From: Mariannaea sp. PMI_226
Lineage: Eukaryota > Ascomycota > Sordariomycetes > Hypocreales > Nectriaceae
NCBI GenBank assembly: GCA_024336345.1
Contig: JANFOG010000002.1
Span: forward strand, 62,001-126,000
Direction of reading: 5' to 3'
Length of the DNA stretch: 64,000 bases
Of the stretch, positions 45,600 through 57,961 are shown piece after piece (positions within the stretch are counted from its first letter, which is position 1; every line of letters starts with the position of its first letter). The notes beneath the pieces were generated by a model. The model was not told where the DNA came from. It searched no databases and saw only the letters and a list, made by a program, of their open reading frames with translations. The position numbers and the translations under genes were made by a program.

Positions 45600-46987
45600 C
45601 AGTAACAGGACAAAAGTCTCCGTATACCCCCCACTTGGTGTGTTAAAACACCATTGCGTCTCTAAATGCACCCTTCTCTTCTAACCATTATAATATGCGC
45701 CCATAATGTCACAAAAATGCCATTTTGGCACTAAAATAAGCATTAATCATCAATATAATTATAAATTTTCTTTAGAAATTAGGGCGGCCATTTTGGCTAA
45801 ATTAGATAATAGCTTAAGCTTATATATTATTGTAGCCCAGTTTAATATAACCCACTCATTAGTTTAATATATAAAATAATACTTCTCTAAATATTATATA
45901 TTAGAAGACCAAAAATGGCCCAATTAGCCCAATAGTTTTATATATTTAAAAAGTCAATATATTATTTAATTAGCTAAAAAGAATTAGAAAATTATTTAAA
46001 ATATATTTAAATATAAATTTGGTATTAGAATAGATATATATATTATCCGCTAGGTTATATAATAATATTAAATATATAAATGGAGGTCTATAAAGAAATT
46101 AAATATTATAAAAAAAATAATAAAGGCTAGGCTATAATTTATATATTCTTAGATTCTAAGAGTTAAAGAATTAATTAAAGTAGACCTCCTTAAAGTTTAA
46201 TCTAAAAGATAAATTAATATATTTTAGATAATCTTTTTAAATAAGATTTCTATATAATTATAATTAAATAATCCTAATAATTAGAACTTTTAAATATTTA
46301 AAGAAAAGTATTATAAGGACTTTATTAATAAGAATATTTATATTAAAGCTAAATTTTCCTTAATATTCTAAATAGCTATATAAAAAATAAAAAGAACCCT
46401 AATTGTCTTTATAATTAGAAATATAAGATCTTATCATAAGGGATATTTAGCTTGGTTATATAAAAAAGCTCTTAAGGAAGGTCTTCTGCCTCTATTTAAT
46501 ACCCTCAGGCCATTTTAGTAGGATAATGCCCCTATTTATAGAGCTAGGAGGATTTAAAGGTAGCTAGTAGCCCACCAATTTATCCCTATTGATTGGCCGC
46601 CTTTTTTATCTAATTTAAATCCTATAGAATATATCTAGAGAATATTAAAGGCCAAATTATATAAGAATTATCTTTATTTAAAGTGCCTAAAAAATAATAA
46701 GGTAGATAAAGAAGAATTGGCATAATATATTAAAGCTATATAGGCAGCCTTAAACTAAAAGAAGATTTCGAGGCTAATAGACTCTATAGAGTGCCACTTA
46801 CTTACTATTCATCGCGCGCGAGGTTAATATACCAAATATTAAACACCAGAATTAAGGCTATCTAGACATATATTTATTTTTAAATTTACTTCTTATTTGA
46901 TTGTGTGGTTATGCTTTGAAGTTGGCGGTGATGAATGTGGTGATGGTGGATGTGGGGGGGTGTACGGAGACTTTTGTCCTGTTACTG
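45600..46987 (+). mobile_element. Tc1-type DNA transposon copy B, RIP-damaged (DD34E)
   Basis: Also 1388 bp, with CAGTAACAGGAC inverted repeats and TA on both sides (45598-45599 and 46988-46989). The transposase reads on the plus strand. Around 46520-46640 one can follow DNAPIYRARRI, then PIDWPPFLSNLNPIEYI; the second Asp and the Glu are 34 residues apart, the DD34E spacing of Tc1 elements. Stops interrupt the frame, mostly TAG where Gln or Trp would be expected, and the whole element is very AT-rich. It is inverted relative to copy A. Its position lies between the divergent dioxygenase and maleylacetate reductase genes. Confidence 0.9.
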
Positions 46988-47410
46988 TAATAATCAGCGG
47001 GGGCTAGAGGAGGGGGCGAGTCTGGCGGCCCTCACGGTCGGACTACGACCCAAACAAAAAGATATCGGAGTTATATTTATCCATGTCGCCAACTCGCGTG
47101 GAATACCTTATGGAATTGGTGTCATGCTATCATGGGAGGAACCCCGCATGCACTATCTGTCACCCAGTCTCCAATTCGGGGACGTCGGAGCTGGCTGGTG
47201 GCGTACCGATGAGAACTTCGACGACTTTCTTCGCTGGTGGCCAAATTTTTACGGTAGGGAGTAGCGCCAGTGCTGGTGACTGAGGTGATTATTTGTCAGG
47301 CCTGGGAGAACCTTCAGTCAGCTCTGCCACCCAACCCCAACTGGGTGTGCGGTGTCCCCCTACACCTTTCGCAATTTCGTGACGCTCTCCATTGTATTAG
47401 CAGCCTCAAC
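46988..47410. promoter_or_regulatory. promoter region of maleylacetate reductase
   Basis: 423 bp between Tc1 element B and the preferred start of the reductase. Open frames here are not convincing as genes (46950-47264 runs out of the transposon end). An in-frame ATG at 47270 would give a longer reductase but adds 47 residues unlike the family. Confidence 0.45.
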
Positions 47411-48484
47411 ATGGATGCCTTTGAATACACTTCTGCGCCTGCCAAGGTCATTTTTGGAAGCGGCACGATTGCCAAATTGCCCGCTATCCTTGAAGAGCTT
47501 GGTCTGCGTCGCCCGTTGCTGCTCTCCACTCCCGGCCAGATCAAGCAAGCTGAAAATGTCAAGACACTCCTTAATGGCCGCGTTTCTGGTTTGTTCAGCG
47601 AGGCGGCCATGCACACCCCGGTAGAAGTGACGGAGCGTGCGATACGGTTCGCAGAATCCTCGAAGGCGGATTCAGTTTTGTCGATTGGAGGAGGGAGCAC
47701 GATTGGCCTGGGCAAAGCAGTGTGTTTTCGCATAGGACTGACACACATCACGATACCTACTACCTATGCCGGCAGTGAAGTGACCCCAATTCTCGGTGAG
47801 ACATCTGGAGGGGTTAAGTCGACACGATCGGATCCAAAAGTTCTCCCTAGAGTTGTCATTTACGACGTCAACCTTACTATGACGCTTCCTATCAGCACGA
47901 GCTCTACCAGCGGCATCAACGCCATTGCCCACGCCGTGGAAGCTCTTTACGCGCAGAAAAGCAATCCGATCATTGATATGCTGGCCAAGGAAGGCGTCAA
48001 ATCTCTTGCGATCGCCCTGCCCCAGATGGTCGAGGATCCTACCTCACTACGAGCAAGATCTGACGCTTTGTATGGCGCGTGGCTTTGCGGCACATGCCTG
48101 GGGGGTGTTGGCATGTCTCTCCACCATAAGCTGTGTCATACCCTTGGAGGAAGCTTCAACCTACCTCATGCAGAGACTCATACCATTATTTTGCCACACG
48201 CGTTGGCATACAATGCCCCGCAGATTTCTAAGGCTTTGAAGATGTTGGCGGAAGCTCTGCCAGACAGCAACGGGGATGCAGTTAAGGGATTGAATCAGCT
48301 ATTGGACAAGCTGAAGGTGGAGAGAAGCTTGAAGAAATTAGGATTCAAAGAGGACGATATCAATAAGGCAGCTGACCTTGCTGTTGCCAAGCCATACTGG
48401 AACCCTCGAGAAGTTAAGCGTGATGCCATTAGGGAATTGATTCGCCGGGCATGGGCAGGAGAGGAAGCGAGATGTGACCTGTAG
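47411..48484 (+). CDS. maleylacetate reductase (iron-type alcohol dehydrogenase family)
   Basis: 357 residues from the ATG at 47411 (MDAFEYTSAPAKVIFGSG), a usual start for this family; intronless. The NAD(P)H-binding stretch is SIGGGSTIGLGKA at about 91-103, followed by TIPTTYAGSEVTPI and then NAIAHAVEALYA and HHKLCHTLGGSFNLPHAETH, the two His-rich segments at the catalytic cleft. Maleylacetate reductases belong to the Fe-ADH superfamily (PF00465) and reduce maleylacetate to 3-oxoadipate, feeding the beta-ketoadipate route. The adjacent intradiol dioxygenase makes the substrate, so this pair forms the core of a hydroxyquinol pathway. The two genes are divergent, with Tc1 element B inserted between them. 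Confidence 0.9.
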   Translation: MDAFEYTSAPAKVIFGSGTIAKLPAILEELGLRRPLLLSTPGQIKQAENVKTLLNGRVSGLFSEAAMHTPVEVTERAIRFAESSKADSVLSIGGGSTIGLGKAVCFRIGLTHITIPTTYAGSEVTPILGETSGGVKSTRSDPKVLPRVVIYDVNLTMTLPISTSSTSGINAIAHAVEALYAQKSNPIIDMLAKEGVKSLAIALPQMVEDPTSLRARSDALYGAWLCGTCLGGVGMSLHHKLCHTLGGSFNLPHAETHTIILPHALAYNAPQISKALKMLAEALPDSNGDAVKGLNQLLDKLKVERSLKKLGFKEDDINKAADLAVAKPYWNPREVKRDAIRELIRRAWAGEEARCDL

Positions 48485-49901
48485 ATAAGAATTTGGGAAT
48501 ATTTCACTCGATAGTTACCGCAGCTCCGTGACGTGACACTACATTACAACATGTCGTGAAGGCTCAAGACAACACACTCAAGCTGAGTTGGGGAAGGTGG
48601 CGATACTGAAGATTGGTATGTGCGTCAGTCCAACTGCAATGAGATCTGCATTGTATCAGGGAATAGCACATATATCTGGAGGAGGTGGTTGTTCTGAATA
48701 TCGAAGAAGAAAGTTATCCTAAGAGGTAAAACACGTAATACATGCCTTACAGTAGTACTATGACTAGTACAGATGTACAGTGCCTCGAAGTTGGAGGAGG
48801 GGGCTAAATGCATAATTATGCGCCGGTAAGGAGCACTTGTCAAGGCGCATCGATACAATCATGACAGCTGTCCTTTCTCCCATCTACACACGGACACACA
48901 CCCACAGATCCAGAGTATTATGCTTCTTTTCTGGCGTGTCAGCATGCATCAAACAGAAGTGCCAAGAAACGAAATTCAAACAGGGACCCAACGACAAAAA
49001 CGGACTGGGATGACCTGTCCGGTCGCCAATTTGGGAAGGTGGGCCGTTCCGGTTTTATTGGTCCTCGGAGCTTAACAAGGACCCTACTGTACCTAGGCGA
49101 GCACTACAGATTACCTAGTATGTATCAACCAGTAAAACAGCCCGCCCGGTGGACGTGGCCACGCATATCCTAACCTACCTAGCTACCGACTTTACCTTGG
49201 GTACTCAGGTAGGTAGGTACTTATGTATGCTACAGAGGCAGGCACCTTCCCTAGGTACTATGTCGATACTGGCCAGGTATCGGGTCTATATCTAACTGCT
49301 TTCGCATTTCATATGCCTACCTAGGTACTTACTCCGTACAGATTATAGAAGTTGACAGACCATTTGATGATTGTTCAAGTTCCGATATGCCATAAATTGG
49401 CTATTGCGACAAGCGCAGTTTAGCACGTACCAAAAAGGACTGGGCCCTGCGAGCAACCCTTGTTACTGGGTACGGGTACCTGTCCCACACCCGTCCCACA
49501 CCCCTCAGCGAGAATCACGTCACACAGACTGGTGGTAATCTTGCGTGGGACTTGGCCCAAAGCCGTAGTGGAAACAAATAAGAGACAAAAACCGAAAGAC
49601 TACGGGCTTCCCACGTATCCTATTGAACTCCCACCAGACAGAGCTACCGCGGCGTCGACTGCAGCGAGGCCCTCAGCGACGGGCCGTCATATGCATAACC
49701 TACCACAGGAAGGGCGCTCTTGAAGAGGTGGGCAAGTCGGTGGTGCCAATGATCATCACTGAGAAATTACCTTGGGCGCTTAATAATAATAATCTCGTAT
49801 TCCGCCAAATTTCTTCAGTACGGCGACCAAGGATCTAGGCCTAAGCGTCAAATCTTCTGCCTCGTCACCGTCCTCCTCAGCCATCATAGTCGCCGTCTCA
49901 G
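48485..49901. other. intergenic; promoter of GH47 gene
   Basis: About 1.4 kb. Several copies of short palindromic motifs around TACCTAGGTA and ACCTACCTAGG occur between 49.08 and 49.33 kb. Open frames at 49460-49838 are short and lack domains; they are probably 5' leader. Confidence 0.45.
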
Positions 49902-51760
<1,859 letters not shown>

Positions 51761-52164
51761 TAAGTTTATGAAACAGATGTATGCGATACGAACTGTAATA
51801 AATAGAACAGGGTACGATGTGCACTTCCAAGCTAGTTAGACTGCGAGGTTGCCACGTCTTTTGAATGATCCAGCTCCTGCTCTTCGTAACCGGGGCCAAA
51901 CGCCCAAACAGCTTCCCCCAAGCAATCTTTCATATGCCGCATCATTAATTTCTGATAAATTCCTATCCACTGTCCTCGACAGTGTGGCTCTCATATGAAG
52001 ACGCCGCATTTGGCCCTGGACGCTGACGCATCCTAACCGCACCACGTAAAATCAAGATCTTGGGCGTCGTCTCATTTGCTGTTTAACTAATCATTGTCTT
52101 AATACAATATTCATTCCTCAACTTCTACATAGATACTAATCTGTAGCCCTTCAAAGACGTTGAT
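51761..52164. other. intergenic between convergent genes
   Basis: Carries the 3' ends of the mannosidase (plus) and the Baeyer-Villiger monooxygenase (minus). No gene seen. Confidence 0.5.
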
Positions 52165-53998
52165 TCATAGGGATCGACTATGGAGCCATGCACCGACCCC
52201 AATTATTGCGCTCATAGTAGTAGCCGCAACGCTGATAACTCCCGGACGCTTCTGTCGCTGAGTAGCCATTGCATCTTGGGATGTCCCATATCGAAGGTCA
52301 TTCCATGCAACGAAAACGCTTCGCCACCAAAATCGATATTGCCAATCTGGAAACATCATACTATTCCTCCCAGTCTTCGTCTCTACAGCCCAGGAGGTGC
52401 ACCCCGAAGCCCAAACTAGCTTTTTCGCTTTTTCCTGAACCATGGCAAGATCTCTCTGTTCTGCCTCGATTTTGACATCGACCACATCAGGTACGCTTCG
52501 GATAACAGGCATGATGGATCTGTTGATGCGAAGGGCTTTCATGATGGGTGCAATGACTCGCATGGTGTAGTTAACCTGACACTCGGTGGTGTATATCACA
52601 GAGAGATGCCCACTGCACGTATTAGGGCCCATCATGACAAAGAAGTTAGGAAACCCTGCGACACAAGTTCCGAAGTAGGCTGACGGCACTCCCTCACTGA
52701 CTTGATCCCACTTTATGAACAAACACTCATTAGCTTCCATTGAGATGCAAGACGAGCGGGAATTGAAACGTACATGATCTGTCAGACTTTGGCCATTCTT
52801 TCCATAAATCTCCATCGGGAATAGAAACTTCTGCGTCTCGAAGCCGTTCGCTAGAACAATAGCATCCGCTGGAATCAATCTTCCGGACTTTGTACGAACT
52901 CCTCTCTCTAGAATATCGTCGACAGGGTCATCATAGACCAACTCGACATTATCTCGATGCAGACTGAGGAGGTAATCCGTATCATTGACCCGGCGTTTGC
53001 AGCCAACCTCGGTGCTAGGCACCAGGAACTCGCGATATTTCTCCGGTGAATTCCTCCGAATGTAGTCGGCTGCCACATCAGACCAGCCCTTCCGGATTTC
53101 AGTACCAGAAACGGTGTCAAATCCACTGAACTCACTCTCTTTCTCCCAATAGATAGCTGCCCGATGTAGACGCATTGCGAAAGGAATCCATCTCATGACC
53201 CATTTAAATACAGTAGAGTATTCTGGATTAGGTCGCTCCGACAACCAATGAGATTGACGACTGAATTGAGTGACCTGTTTGACAGCCCCATCACCATCAC
53301 TGATGACAGGAACTACTTGGGTAGCACTACACCCATTGCCTAGGAAATCAACTCAGCATAGGCATAGATACCTGTGAAAATCATGGGCCGTACCAATTAT
53401 CACCAATTCTTTGTTCTTCCAGTTAAAGCTATGATCCCATTGAGCAGTGTGAAACACGCGTCCCTTGAATTTATCTGCACCTGGAAGGTCGCAGCTCTTC
53501 GGAACCGACAAGGCGCCAACTGCAGAGATTAGGATCTTGCAACGCCGCTCAGTAATCTTCCCTGTTTGAACGTCTTTAATAGCGACCAGCCAAGTGCCTG
53601 ACTGTTCTTCCCATTTCGCTACTTCAACCACGTTTCGGAAACGCACATGTTTGTGCACATCGTACTTCTTGGCCACGTTGTCGAAATACTGGTAAATCTC
53701 AGGCTGCATGGCAAATTTTTGAGACCAATTTGGGTTTAATTCAAATGAATATGAGAAAAAGTGGGATGGGACCTGGTGAGCATATCCTGTATATTAATAT
53801 CTTCTTCTGCGAGCAGGACAGATCACTTACATCGCAGCCGCAACCGGGGTACGAATTTATCCACCAAGTGCCCCCAATATGATCGGATTTCTCAATAATT
53901 TCAAAATTTCTGGTACCATACCACCGGATCAACTGAATTGCTGTATTGAGACCAGACATGCCCGCCCCAATAATAAGAACATCCACGTCGTGAATCAT
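52165..53998 (-). CDS. Baeyer-Villiger-type flavin monooxygenase (4 exons)
   Basis: Minus-strand exons: 53998-53831, 53772-53394, 53339-52774, 52710-52165; 552 residues. The first Rossmann motif GAGMSG lies at 11-16 and GGTWW at about 43. The Baeyer-Villiger fingerprint F-x-G-x3-H-x3-W-D reads [12 protein letters not shown] (about 158-169). The second Rossmann motif GNGCSATQ starts at about 183 and is assembled across an intron (ATT-G then GC-AAT). A 63-nt block at 52773-52711 keeps the frame open but begins GTACGT, has a CTAAT branch-like site and ends AAG; removing it joins SLTDH to [15 protein letters not shown] as in relatives, so it is treated as an intron. Such enzymes use NADPH and O2 to turn ketones into esters or lactones, or oxidise heteroatoms. 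A C-terminal hydrophobic segment may anchor it to membranes. Confidence 0.88.
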
Positions 53999-54758
53999 GG
54001 TGAATAGACTGGGCTGGCACTAGTTGGGTCGCAGGAATAGTTGAACTGTAGCTAGGTTGAAGCATGTCTGAAAAATTGCGAATACTCGTTCGAGATAGTG
54101 AGCATAATTTATAAATCCTTCTTTCTCCAAAAATATACATGCTTTCGAGTCGGTATAGACAACAAGGGAATGGTATGTAAGCAAAGGAGTGCATGAGGCT
54201 AACTCTGCGTGTGCTGCCCAAACTTTAGGATGTGCATCGTAGCTTGAAATAACCCAAAAAGGAAATCGAGCCGAGCTAGTAATAGCGCCTCGGCTTCATT
54301 GCCAGATGTCTTCTCTCTATTCATGTTTTGTTACCATCAACGTTTGGTGGAGATGTGGGACCAAACTTCAAGGGGAGATTTAGTACTTGATGTTTTGTTG
54401 AACCTAGGTTTTGTTAGCCCTTCCAAAAGGAGAGAAAAAATTAAATCAAGTCATACCCGTGGTATCCCTTGGCATGAAAAGGACTGACAGTGTAATGGCG
54501 TACGAATATGCAAAGTGAACTTGGAAAGCTGTTTTGCAAGTCAACTGCATTCGGCCTAACTCCAGTTGGACCTGACTCAGTCGTGGATGAGCGATCGTTG
54601 AGGGGCGAGGCCGCGCCGGGTCTACAGTGGGTGCGTTTCGTGGAGCAAGAAACTGATGGGTCAAATAGTAAATATGAGAATCTGAGCCCTTTTTTTTTCT
54701 TTCCCCTACATACCATCGGCTGAAATGTTCATCTCTCCATTCCACAAAGATATCGAAA
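53999..54758. other. divergent promoter region
   Basis: 760 bp between the Baeyer-Villiger monooxygenase (minus) and the phosphatase-family gene (plus). Short frames on both strands have no domain. Presumed to hold both promoters. Confidence 0.45.
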
Positions 54759-55588
54759 ATGCCTGTCACAATTCATCTCGTGCGCCATGCGCAAGGCTTC
54801 CACAACTTGTCTCGTGAGAACGAAATGCTGCCTGATCCACAGCTGACAGACTTGGGAAAACAACAATGTGCCGAACTCCGAGATCTGTTCCCGCATCACA
54901 ACAAACTCACACGGTTCATCGCTTCACCTCTAAGAAGGACACTGTCGACATGTCTGCTGTCCTTTAATACGGAATCGCACGAGGCTAACGGCGACTATCC
55001 CCAGCTTGTCGCAATGCCGGAACTCCAGGAAGTATCGGATGCGCCTTGCGATACTGGAAGCGACCGCTACATCCTGAGAGATGAATTCAACGGACTAGTG
55101 GATTTATCTCGATTGTATGATGAATGGAATGTGGCTTCAGAGTGGACAACTTGGAAAGCAAAGGTGGAAGCTACCCAAGCTAGAGCCAGTAAAGCTAGAA
55201 TCATGCTCAGGGAGATGCTTCAGTTTGCAGATGAGGATGAGCATGTGGTTGTCGTGACCCATGGTGCCTTCTTGCACTTTTTAACAGATGACTACCACGG
55301 CGTCGAGCCATTGAATGGTAGGCCCCCTCTGATTTAGCATATCTTAACCCATCGATGCTGATCAAAAACACAGCAACTGGGTGGAAGAACACTGAGTACA
55401 GATCTTATCACTTCGAAGACTCTGAGAACCTCAGTCCAGAAGCCAGGCTTGTAGAGACTCCGGAGAGCTGGAGACGGCGCCAGGGTGACTCTCACCGTCC
55501 AACCGAGAAAGAACAAAAGGTATTGCAGGAGATTTTCTTGAAGCAATTGGAGGTGTTTGTGACTCCATCTGGTCATAATAAACTTTGA
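54759..55588 (+). CDS. histidine phosphatase (phosphoglycerate mutase-like) family protein (2 exons)
   Basis: Exons 54759-55317 and 55374-55588 with a 56-nt intron; 257 residues. LVRHAQGFHN near the N-terminus carries the RHA motif, whose His is phosphorylated. ASPLRRTLST supplies the second Arg, and VVTHGAFLHFL the second catalytic His. The exon junction joins PLN to ATGWKNTEYRSYHF, a conserved run in fungal members. Branch-2-like and co-factor-dependent mutase-like proteins share these residues, so the activity is a phosphatase or mutase of unknown substrate. There is no secretion signal. It lies between the Baeyer-Villiger monooxygenase and the SDR; whether it belongs to a pathway with them is unknown. 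Confidence 0.88.
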
Positions 55589-56196
55589 CGTAGACGTGAA
55601 TCCAAGATGGCTGAGTAATTAGACTAGAGCTAATATCTGTATACAAGAAACAGCATAGAATAGAATTCGTCCGCATCGAAGAATATGAGCTGTCGGTCCA
55701 GCGTGGTGAGACTACATTGAGCAACGTAATTCGTCCGTCTCTGACGTCGCTTTGCATGCCATGTAAATTGCAATATATTTGCCGTATTTGCCGTATCAGT
55801 AGTGCTATTTCTTGCTCGGTAGGATTCCCCTTCAGCCAGATAGACTTAACGAGTAGAGACTATTTATTTAATTGATGCAGGTACCTGCAGAACTTTTAGC
55901 CAAAAACAAAACAAGCCAGAGGCCATCTCATGCCCTCGGCAGACCTACCCTATCCGATGAGGACATGTATGGGGCCGCATTACGGGCTACATATTGCAAA
56001 CATATTCCCACTTCCCGACGTTGCATCGTATAATTTGCCTTTAGGAAATTGAACCGAGGTAGTAGTCACATGTGTGCTGGTAAACTCATTGAGTTAGCCC
56101 AGAATGATTGTAGGTTAATAATGATGTTGTCTGCACTCCAGCCCGACCACGAGCAATCTCTCAATTCGTACTCAATTCGTACTATCTTCCAATCTC
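55589..56196. other. intergenic, promoter of SDR
   Basis: About 600 bp with no gene signal; presumed 3' region of the phosphatase-family gene and promoter of the SDR. Confidence 0.45.
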
Positions 56197-57204
56197 ATGG
56201 CAATGGATTCTGTATACACGTCCCAACGTCTTGCGGGTAAAGTGTGCATTGTCACTGGTTCATCTTCTGGCCTTGGCAGGGCTATCTCTCTTGGATATTC
56301 TCGTGAAGGAGCTAGCCTTGTCTGCGTTGATCTACAGCCAAGGGCTCGGCTTGCAGTTGGATCTGAGCAAGATATCAATACCGACGAGCTCATTAGGAAA
56401 AATAATGGGCGTGCCATCTTCATCAAGGCAGACATGAGCAATGCCACAGACGTGGAGTTAATGGTGAAGCAAGCAGTTGACGAATATGGTCGCATCGATG
56501 TGTAAGTTCTCCCACATCCATGGTTAACTCTATACCGTGGTTCGTAATTAATACTGCCGCAGTCTTGTGAACAACGCAGGGATTTCGATCGAGGCCAAGA
56601 ATCCACCCTACAAAATCCACGAGACCCCGGATGACACCTGGGATATCACCATGGCGGTGAACGCCAAATCCGTCTTTTTAGCCTGCAAACACACCATTCG
56701 GCAAATGCTGCGTCAAGATGTACAACCTTCTGGAGACCGAGGATGGATCATAAATTTATCTTCGATTTTCGGTCTGGTTGGTGGTCGGTTCAATAGTGAG
56801 TTGGCTCACTCATTCGGACACCGTGAATAACTAATCATATAACTTTTTGCAGGTTCTTATGCAGCTTCCAAAGCAGCGGTCTCAAATTTGACCCGACAGG
56901 TCGCTCTAGATTATGCTGCAGAGGGCATACACTGTAATGCAATCTGTCCTGGATGTAGGCATATCGACCAACTGCCTTGAATTCGGTTTGCTAACATTTT
57001 CTGTTTTCAGATACACAAACGGCAATCTTTAAAGATACTGTGGAGAACTTAGATGATCACGAGGGAATCCGGGCAAGGCACCCTCTCCATGGAATTGGCG
57101 TCCCAGATGACATCGTTGGAGCCGCAATCTTTTTGGCAAGTCACGAAGCTAGATGGATAACTGGAGTCTCTCTACCAGTAGATGGCGGCTATACAGCTCA
57201 GTGA
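56197..57204 (+). CDS. short-chain dehydrogenase/reductase (4 exons)
   Basis: Exons 56197-56501, 56563-56795, 56853-56954, 57011-57204; 277 residues. Introns are 61, 57 and 56 nt with standard ends. The cofactor motif [10 protein letters not shown] is near residue 20, and VCVDL after the second strand suggests NAD(H) rather than NADP(H). NNAG follows, then the catalytic Ser in [11 protein letters not shown] and YAASK (Tyr and Lys of the triad). PGY and a C-terminal [13 protein letters not shown] complete the classical SDR layout. It oxidises or reduces an alcohol/ketone pair. Next to a Baeyer-Villiger enzyme, it could prepare a ketone substrate, but that is only inference. Confidence 0.9.
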
Positions 57205-57961
57205 TTTGATAGAGTATGGGAATCCAATACGCTCAAGAGATAGGTAACGGTAGAATTATACGACGAAATAAATATATCTATGGATGCGCTGAAAAAGAGA
57301 TTTTACCAGAGCGATGGTGGTTCGTGATCTAGCGCTACTTAATGATAATGGAGGGCGCTATTCTGAAATCAATAGCCTGAAATGTAACGCTCACAGACCA
57401 TCTCCGTAATCCACTTCCGAATAGTCTCTCTTCTAAGCCTAGTTAAGCCAACTTGAAAATACGTTCATGACATGCTACAGTAAAAATCGTTCATGAGAGA
57501 GTATCCCATTATTGTACTTCGAAGCCATAGTCGTGGAAATCAGCTGCGGTGGCCTCATCTGCAGATGATGAGCGCACGACTTTCCTAGTAGCCAAGGCAG
57601 AACCTATTCTTATCAGTGCAGACAGAGCAATTCGTAATATGTCGTCGGGAATCAATCGAAATGAACATTAAAAAGCTCCATGGGGTAATTTGGTTTGATA
57701 GTATTGCTGATAGACCGATTGTGTTTTAGAAGGAGTAAGAAGACCTTGAATTATGAATTAAATACCTCCCCAGAGCAGCATGACTTAGATAGAAGGTCTA
57801 ATACAATTCTAAATCGCCCCTTTATGGCGCTGTTAGCTGGAGGATGATGTTGTGTTACCATGTTCATATTCTATAAACATTTCCCATGCTTTTGGTGCAA
57901 TGACTTGTGAGGTAAAGGAGAACAGAGTGAACAGAGGCCATAGGGATGGCTGGCTTTCCCG
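57205..57961. other. intergenic between convergent genes
   Basis: About 760 bp between the SDR (plus) and the C-terminus of the first paired regulator (minus). No gene seen. Confidence 0.5.

Noticed and set aside
42999..46987. CRISPR-like or tandem repeat array
   Set aside because: The repeated sequence is fully explained by two inverted Tc1 copies with TA duplications; there are no spaced short repeats.
46950..47264. 104-residue plus-strand frame upstream of the maleylacetate reductase
   Set aside because: Begins inside the transposon's inverted repeat and has no domain; chance reading through the junction.
47270..47410. Longer N-terminus for the maleylacetate reductase
   Set aside because: The extra 47 residues do not resemble the family, whose members begin at the MDAFEYTS-like segment.
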